Source of the DNA: Blastomyces gilchristii SLH14081
Taxonomy: Eukaryota; Ascomycota; Eurotiomycetes; Onygenales; Ajellomycetaceae
DNA length: 64,000 nucleotides
Assembly (NCBI RefSeq): GCF_000003855.2
Contig: NW_003101678.1
Span: 1,468,470-1,532,469, forward strand
Direction of reading: 5' to 3'
Positions 58,855-64,000 of this stretch are shown here, in pieces; position 1 is the stretch's first letter; each line of letters starts with the position of its first letter. Below the pieces are notes generated by a model. That model saw only the letters and a program-made list of their open reading frames with translations, made no database searches and had not been told where the DNA came from. Position numbers and translations under genes: made by a program.

Positions 58855-59153
58855 AGGTCCGCAATGCTTCTCATTTTAGGCCTAAGAGCTTTACTCTTCT
58901 TGTTACACGGTTCCTGATACGCTTTATTCATTTCTTAATCAGCGGACACATTCCATTATGGGCTTTTTGCTTGATGAATATTACGGATATGATGATACCC
59001 AAATAGGTTCTATCCACAATGGTTATCGCGACTTATGAGATTGAGATTGACACTATATTCAATTTTCATATACATCAAGCCTCTGCCCGGCTTTGCAGGT
59101 GGCAGGTCTGGGGAAGGGTTCGCTGTGCCGCTGCTAGCAGCAGATAACAAACT

Positions 59154-59738
59154 ATGAGTCACGAATCTCCTTGTAGCGATCATGGCATGCCAGGTGTTGA
59201 TACCTCTCTTGATTCTGACGAAAGTCCCGTAAGCGAATGTGGTCCCCTTGGCCGGCAAAAATAGCCATGACAAACCAAGGACTGATATTTACACGAGCTA
59301 CCACCGCCTCAGCCGACGCCACTCGTAATTCTCCCATATGGACCAGTTTCCTCGATGAACACAAGGGCGCTCGACAGGGCCATGTGTCGTCTGGCAATAG
59401 GGGCTGGAATAACCAAGTGTACGATGAGGAGATACCGGAGACTCAGGCTCCCTGCTTTCAAGACAGCCATGGTAGGTGCTTTTCGAAGCTGCGAATCTAT
59501 TTCTGCGATTCTAACCTAAACATATCAGATCAAGCGATCCTTAGGGATGCTAGTGACAATGACAGTATTTCGCATGAGACCTTTGATGAGAGAACCACGC
59601 TGGTTATGTCTATCCTCACCACCTGCAGGGCATTCTCCTGAAGATGTGGAATCCGCCCTGCGAACCATATTCCCCCATACACACGCATCATCCCATCCTC
59701 TGATGAACATGTCTCAAAACAAGGCGAGTGGTGGCTAG
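59154..59738 (+). CDS. Small hypothetical protein with predicted introns
   Basis: Proposed model of four exons: 59,154-59,238, 59,313-59,471, 59,529-59,564 and 59,629-59,738, 129 residues. The second intron (59,472-59,528, 57 bp) has GTAGGT, a CTAAC branch site and CAG. The third (59,565-59,628, 64 bp) has GTATTT and CAG and is needed to reach the frame HSPEDVESALRTIFPHTHAS. The first intron (GTGGTC to CTCAG) is the weakest; alternatively translation begins at ATG 59,237, which is open without it. The product is polar, rich in Ser, Asp and His, with no signal peptide or membrane helix. No family is recognised. The TAG at 59,736-59,738 ends it. Overlapping minus-strand frames (59,010-59,397) are possible but lack comparable splice logic. 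Confidence 0.42.
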
Positions 59739-59815
59739 GTAGTCGCGGGTAAAAATTAATCTGGTATGCAAATCAAAATGAAAATCAAATGCCTCGGATG
59801 AATTTTAATAAACAG

Positions 59816-60851
59816 ATGATTAAGCAAAGCTTCCTTGAATTGTCCTTGGCCTCATTGGCTTCTGGTAAGGCCAGTTCCTCATGCGAATGTTCCATCCCGG
59901 CTCCGAGTCCGTGAAGCTCCACAGGAATTGTCGCACTCCAAATTCCTGGCCTCCGTCCAGGAATCCCTCCAGGATACCGCTTTTGAGCTCTTGGATAATG
60001 AGGTATTTACCGAGGACCTGACTTCCACATGCTCAAATTCCAAACCTATTAAATTGGGATAACTCGATAAATACTAATTATTCTGTTGTCAGTAGGGAGC
60101 GGCTGCCGGCGCTGGGTTGATTCAAGACCCTGACTGCCTCCAACAAGCGACGGCCGACTAGGCCTTTACCCACGTGAAGGCAGCTGGTGATGTCGATGGT
60201 ATGACGCATTCTCTTATCTACCGCGCGTTGGAGCGCAATACTGGAACCGTTGGGTTGGCCAGTGCGCTCTGCGAAAGCATGGAAGCCGTAAACCCTGAAG
60301 TTGCTGCGATTACCCAGCACCAAGACCCAGCTTCCGCTGGCGCAGCTGAAATTAACAAGCAAATCGCTTTGGACCTTACCGTCCAGATCGCCTCGATCGG
60401 CGGAGATCTACTCTTGGCTATCGAGAGCAGCACATTCGCCCCGGGTGATGTCAATGATGCCACTAGAACCGGAAATAATTACCTATTAGTGTTCCTCCCT
60501 TTTCAGTTATACCTACCTAAGCGTAAACTTTTAATGTTTACCCAACTGACAATCGACTAAAACAACTCTAGGCAACACCGAGGGAGACGAGGAGGGCTGC
60601 ATCTTCACCGAGAATCTGCTTGTCCCGGACGTTACTGAAGAAGAGATCATCTCGAGCAAGCTGGTATCAATGCTGAGAATGTTACGGCGGCTGATGCGGT
60701 TGGTGCCAATGATGTCCCGGATCAAGCCACTGCCTCAACCGCGGCCACCGTGGTTGAGACCGAAACGGCAGCTACTGCAAGCACGGCTGAAACAGCTCCT
60801 GCGGCCGCGACGTCGGAAGCCGTCGCCGCAGCTTCCGGCGGCGTTGATTAA
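59816..60851 (+). pseudogene. Degraded gene for a secreted fungal protein of unknown function
   Basis: The body (60,096-60,471) reads KAAGDVDGMTHSLIYRALER, NTGTVGLASALCE, VNPEVAAITQHQDPASAGAA and IASIGGD, then TFAPGDVND. I believe this is a widespread ascomycete secreted family, but no search was run. A likely start is ATG 59,816 with a signal-like MIKQSFLELSLASLASGKAS. Lesions: a frame change near 59,885, before VPSRLRVREAPQELS; TAG at 60,159-60,161 where ATAD-W-AFTH would be expected (TGG to TAG); an intron at 60,472-60,571 whose donor reads GA instead of GT; and a one-base shift near 60,650 that leaves the Ala/Thr-rich tail (TAATASTAETAPAAATSEAV, stop 60,849-60,851) out of frame. An intact intron 60,003-60,095 has GTATTT and a TACTAAT branch site. 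Confidence 0.6.
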
Positions 60852-60939
60852 GTTGAAAATACCCAAACTCTAGCCGGCCAAATTCAAAACAGCTAAATTC
60901 AAGCCACGAAAACAATTTCAAACCAAGCGTTCTCGTCCG

Positions 60940-61016
60940 GCTCTTTCTCCCTCTCCCCCTCTTCCCGCCCTTTCTTCCCTTCCTCCTCCAGGTCCTCCCT
61001 GGCGCCTCTGTCTCTA
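60940..61016 (+). promoter_or_regulatory. Pyrimidine-rich tract
   Basis: A plus-strand C/T run, ctctttctccctctccccct and onward to about 61,016. Such tracts often precede fungal transcription starts. It would fit a promoter for the region to the right, but no gene there is certain. Confidence 0.25.
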
Positions 61017-61025
61017 AACCTTGAC

Positions 61026-61483
61026 TTGGTCATTTGCGCCGGCGCTAACCCATTCATCATCTTCAACAACGGCCTCTACTCGCCTTTTGACTCTGTCTTC
61101 TTCAGACACTCCGCAGTCATATCAATCGACGTCCTCTCGCTCTTCGTCTGCAACACTTTAGCTACGACTTGCTTTGCTAGTCGGGCCGTGATTGACGCCT
61201 GCTTCTTGGGTCGAGCTCTCGCTGCGGCGCAGGTGGGCCTGGCGGCTGCTGATATTTTCAACAACGCCTTTCTGACGCTGAGCTTGTAAGGAAGAATATT
61301 TTGTATAAGCGAATCAGGCAGGATCTTTGGGGATGGTTTGTAAGGCAGGATGCAGCACATCTGTCGGCGGACAATCGGGAAGTGTAGTAGATAAAAGTTA
61401 CGGCCCAAAAATGAAAGGATAGCTTGAAACAACCTGCCGGCGAATGTAACGTCTACGAGTCGAAAATGTATTGGATTCCTCAA
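61026..61483. other. Right part of the gene island, two overlapping weak frames
   Basis: On the plus strand 61,026-61,289 is open without an ATG and reads as a hydrophobic peptide (AVISIDVLSLFVCNTLATTC). On the minus strand, 61,366-61,076 from an ATG, a basic peptide reads KALLKISAAARPTCAAARAR and SITARLAKQVVAKVLQTKSE. Neither is recognised and both cannot be right. A TATATA element at about 61,517 would suit the minus-strand frame. I give no preference. Confidence 0.3.
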
Positions 61484-61610
61484 TGAATTTTTTATTTCTT
61501 GGGGTTTTCCTTCACTATATACAGTTGGGTTCTATCGTGGATTGTGGAAGGTGTAAAGCTTGTGTGATTGAAAGGTTGCTAGCTTTGTGGAAAGTTATAT
61601 GGTGGAAGGA
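61484..61610. other. Spacer between gene island and copia element
   Basis: Normal composition, no repeat or gene recognised. Confidence 0.4.
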
Positions 61611-61760
61611 TGAGTAAGCCAGATCACGTGACCTGACACCCCCACTCATCAGAGTAACTATACACGATGCTATATACAAAATTCGCCTTCAAATCAAGTA
61701 CAGGTACAAAAAATGACTGGAAAATGTGAAGTAATGAAAAACCAGTCATTTTATACATCA
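61611..61760 (-). repeat. Candidate 3' LTR of the copia element
   Basis: On the minus strand, directly after the end of pol and a polypurine tract (61,761-61,786, reading ATAGGGGGATAGGGGGATAA), the sequence starts TGATGTATAAAATGACTGG and could run to ...CTTACTCA at 61,611, about 150 bp. It contains a 9-bp hairpin (aatgactgg/ccagtcatt) and a CACGTG palindrome near 61,627. The boundaries are tentative because no partner LTR is in the window. Confidence 0.45.
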
Positions 61761-64000
61761 TTTTTTATCCCCCTATCCCCCTATCTTCTTTATATTCTCT
61801 TTCCAACATGTATATTTCAATGTTTCAAGTGATTTAGTAAGCTCATCCGCCACATTCTCAGCAGATGAAACATATCAGATAGATATCTCATTCTTGTAAA
61901 CAAGATTCTGAAGAATGTGGAAATGAACCTCTATATGCTTCAAGCAGCGTGGAATTGCTTCGGAAGAGAATAGCTCTATGACAGACTTATTATTGGCATG
62001 GATTGTATAAGCCAGATCATTGACTGTGGTGGAAATGAGGTGATCATCGGCATTCAGATTGTTGAGGTGGGATGGGATGAATTCAGTGTCTTCTAGAAGC
62101 TCTCAGAGACAGACAAGCTCATATGCAGCCTCAGAGGATGCAATATATTCGGCCTCTGTTAATGACTTAAAGACCTCTGTTTACCAGCAGCTCCGCCATG
62201 CAACGGGACCACCTGCCATGTAGATGATATAACCGGTGGTTGAACAGGATCCTGGATCCCTACTAGCTCAATCAGCATCTGCATATGCTACAGGTTCAAT
62301 TTCAGCACCTCTGTGATAGGTTATACCCTCATTGATTGAACCCTGTAGATATCAGAGTGTATGCTTATATACAGCTCAGTTCTTTGATGTAGATCAGGAG
62401 CTGAATTGTTCAAGAAATCCTGCAGTGAAGCTCATATCAGAATATGTATTAAATATCAGATATTGCAGAGATCTGATACTGAATTAATAGAACTGTAGAA
62501 TAAATTCTGCTATGTATATAATCAGTTTCTCATTATTATTCATAAAATTAACATTCTTCTTCATAGAAGTGAATATAGAATGACAGTCATTTATTGAGAA
62601 CTTCTTCAGAAGATTTCTTATAAAGAGAGATTGAGATAATATTAATAAAGTTAAATCTCTATCAATCTTCATTTCTAGATAGCAGTTGAAATTCTCTATA
62701 TTCTTGATCTTATAATTAGCAGTGATTTCAGCTTTGACTCAGTTCAGATCTTTGATTTTCAGTCTGTAGAGACAGATATTATTCACATAGATAATTATAT
62801 AAATCTATCTTTTATTATGAATAAATAGTTCAGTATCATAGAGACTGATATGAAAGTCTGAGTGTAATAGCATCTTTCACAGCTTCTTATATTATAAGAG
62901 TGCTGCTTGCTTAAGATTATAGAGTCTCTGTATTAACTCATATATAAGATCATTATAATCTTCACAGAATTCTGTGAGTTGATTTATATATATTCATTTA
63001 TCAGCAGACAGTTGAGTATTTAAAAAAGCAGTTATTATATCAATCTACAGAACATATCATCTCTGAGATGCTGAGATTGTCATAAGAGCTTATAAGATGA
63101 ATACAGAGATAATAGATGTAAAGATTCTTAAGTAATTAACTCTCTTCTATTGAAGATTTCTGCAGACAATTCAGCAGGTCTTATAATAGATAACATCACT
63201 TATATTATTAAACTTTTTATCAAATACTTATTGATCATGAAGAACACTCATTTATAATATTCTCTTAATTAGTTATCAGATCTCTATCTATTTTAAACAG
63301 TTAATCTCTTTAATATAGATCTTATAATAATACTTTCATTTCATGAAAGCTTTAGTGTGTATAAGATTTTTCAGAATCAGAAGTGCAGTAATCTCAGAAT
63401 CAGTGAGTAGATTTTCAAGACTATTTCTCACTAAAGATTCTCTCACTATAGTGATATTTCTTATAGATGTTGAAGAATTATCTGATTTAACTATGAGTTC
63501 TGAAGAGTTCAGTGTATTCTGCACTAAAAAGATAGATATTCTTATGAAGATATTATAGTCAATTCACTAATTATTAGTGAGTATAAGAAATAATAAACAC
63601 TCAGGTTGAATTTTCTCATCAATGAACAGATCAGAAATCACTGCAGTCTCTTAACAGACTGCAGTGAGTAGGCCTGATATCACTGAAGAAATCACTGCAG
63701 CCGCTTTACAGGTCATATTGAGTAGAACCTTCGGATTGTATGTTGTAGTCAGTATCAATGAATTGGCAAGATGAAGGTTCTTCTGAAAGATGACATCTTT
63801 TGATATATATAAATACTTATTGAAGAGGTTCATTAATCTATAATTAATAAAATCATCATAACTCATAAAAATCAACTCTTTGAAACAGGAAGTCATCTTA
63901 TTGATAGGCTTGAGAACTATCTTCAAGAATGCTTTGCAACCTCATCAGTGAATGCCACATGCAGAGAGTAGAGCTTCAAGTCAGGCCTCATATAATGTAA
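61761..64000 (-). mobile_element. Ty1/copia retrotransposon, 3' part, runs off the right edge
   Basis: Minus-strand copia pol. Low coordinates hold RNase H: DAD-stop-ASRDPGSCSTTGYIIYM, GGPVAWRSC, LTEAEYIASSEAAYE, CLKHIEVHFHILQN, the standard copia order. The RT lies higher: MKIDRDLTLLILSQSLFIRN at 62,672-62,600 and a YVDD box mutated to YVNN near 62,785. The frame 63,926-63,651 reads ...YDDFINYRLMNLFNKYLYIS, KDVIFQKNL, the integrase C-terminal block GY....YRl.d.......rDV.F.E. The part below about 62,350 is only lightly mutated, with few stops and normal G+C. Beyond it the copy is heavily AT-shifted. Confidence 0.85.

Noticed and set aside
58632..58931. Ser-rich 99-residue minus-strand protein
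   Set aside because: It is the complement of the acidic plus-strand frame; Ser/Ser-Lys runs mirror Asp/Glu codons.
59010..59397. Two minus-strand frames of 81-87 residues
   Set aside because: They overlap the plus-strand model, which has splice sites that link its frames; no such sites were found on the minus strand.

Overview
The window looks like a repeat-rich, AT-rich isochore of a filamentous ascomycete (Pezizomycotina). Almost all of it is transposable-element (TE) DNA. The coding relics are recognisable but riddled with stops, mostly where tryptophan TGG has become TGA, TAG or TAA. Copies differ from one another almost only by C-to-T and G-to-A changes, with CT/AG dinucleotides left over. 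This is the signature of repeat-induced point mutation (RIP). A GC-richer island at about 57.94-61.62 kb carries small fungal-type genes with 57-64 bp introns, at least one of them broken.

Layout. From 1 to 31,038 there is one stack of nested insertions, most joints marked by target-site duplications (TSDs). The outermost recognisable element is a minus-strand Ty3/gypsy chromovirus of family II (copy IIa, 7,289-31,038). Into it went a hAT-like MITE (remnant 7,201-7,288), a full-length plus-strand family I chromovirus (copy Ib, 7,806-15,055, TSD aactt), a full-length family II copy (IIb, 16,505-22,243, TSD gtaag) and a 5'-truncated LINE (copy B, 24,289-29,397, 16-bp TSD). A second family I copy (Ia, about 931-7,200) sits in the MITE remnant and itself carries another MITE and a LINE tail (copy A). 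From 31.0 to 34.4 kb lies a minus-strand relic of a different, Tad1-like LINE with two tRNA-derived SINE copies, a MITE and a MITE fragment. From 34.4 to 37.9 kb is very AT-rich DNA with microsatellites that I cannot assign. From 37,873 to 43,060 is a third family II copy (IIc) with a MITE in it, followed by LINE copy C (minus strand), which carries its own MITE. From 46.9 to 48.2 kb is unassigned. From 48.2 to 57,941 is a minus-strand family I copy (Ic) split by a full-length 7.65-kb LINE (copy D, 15-bp TSD). The gene island follows, then a minus-strand Ty1/copia element running off the right edge.

How the parts interact. The Ty3/gypsy elements encode gag zinc knuckle, protease, RT, RNase H, integrase and a chromodomain, and family I has about 1.7 kb of extra sequence after the chromodomain. 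The LINE encodes a zinc-knuckle ORF1 and an ORF2 with APE-type endonuclease, RT, RNase H and a C-terminal CCHC. The SINE ends in the same (AAT)n tail as the LINE, so the LINE is the obvious candidate driver. Mutation stops or fades at the edges of the gene island, inside an LTR on the left and inside the copia element on the right. It is also absent from the GC-rich 5' end of LINE copy D.

No tRNA, rRNA, CRISPR array or intact transposase gene was found. The window has one assembly gap (133 N). All family assignments come from reading translations by eye; no database search was made.
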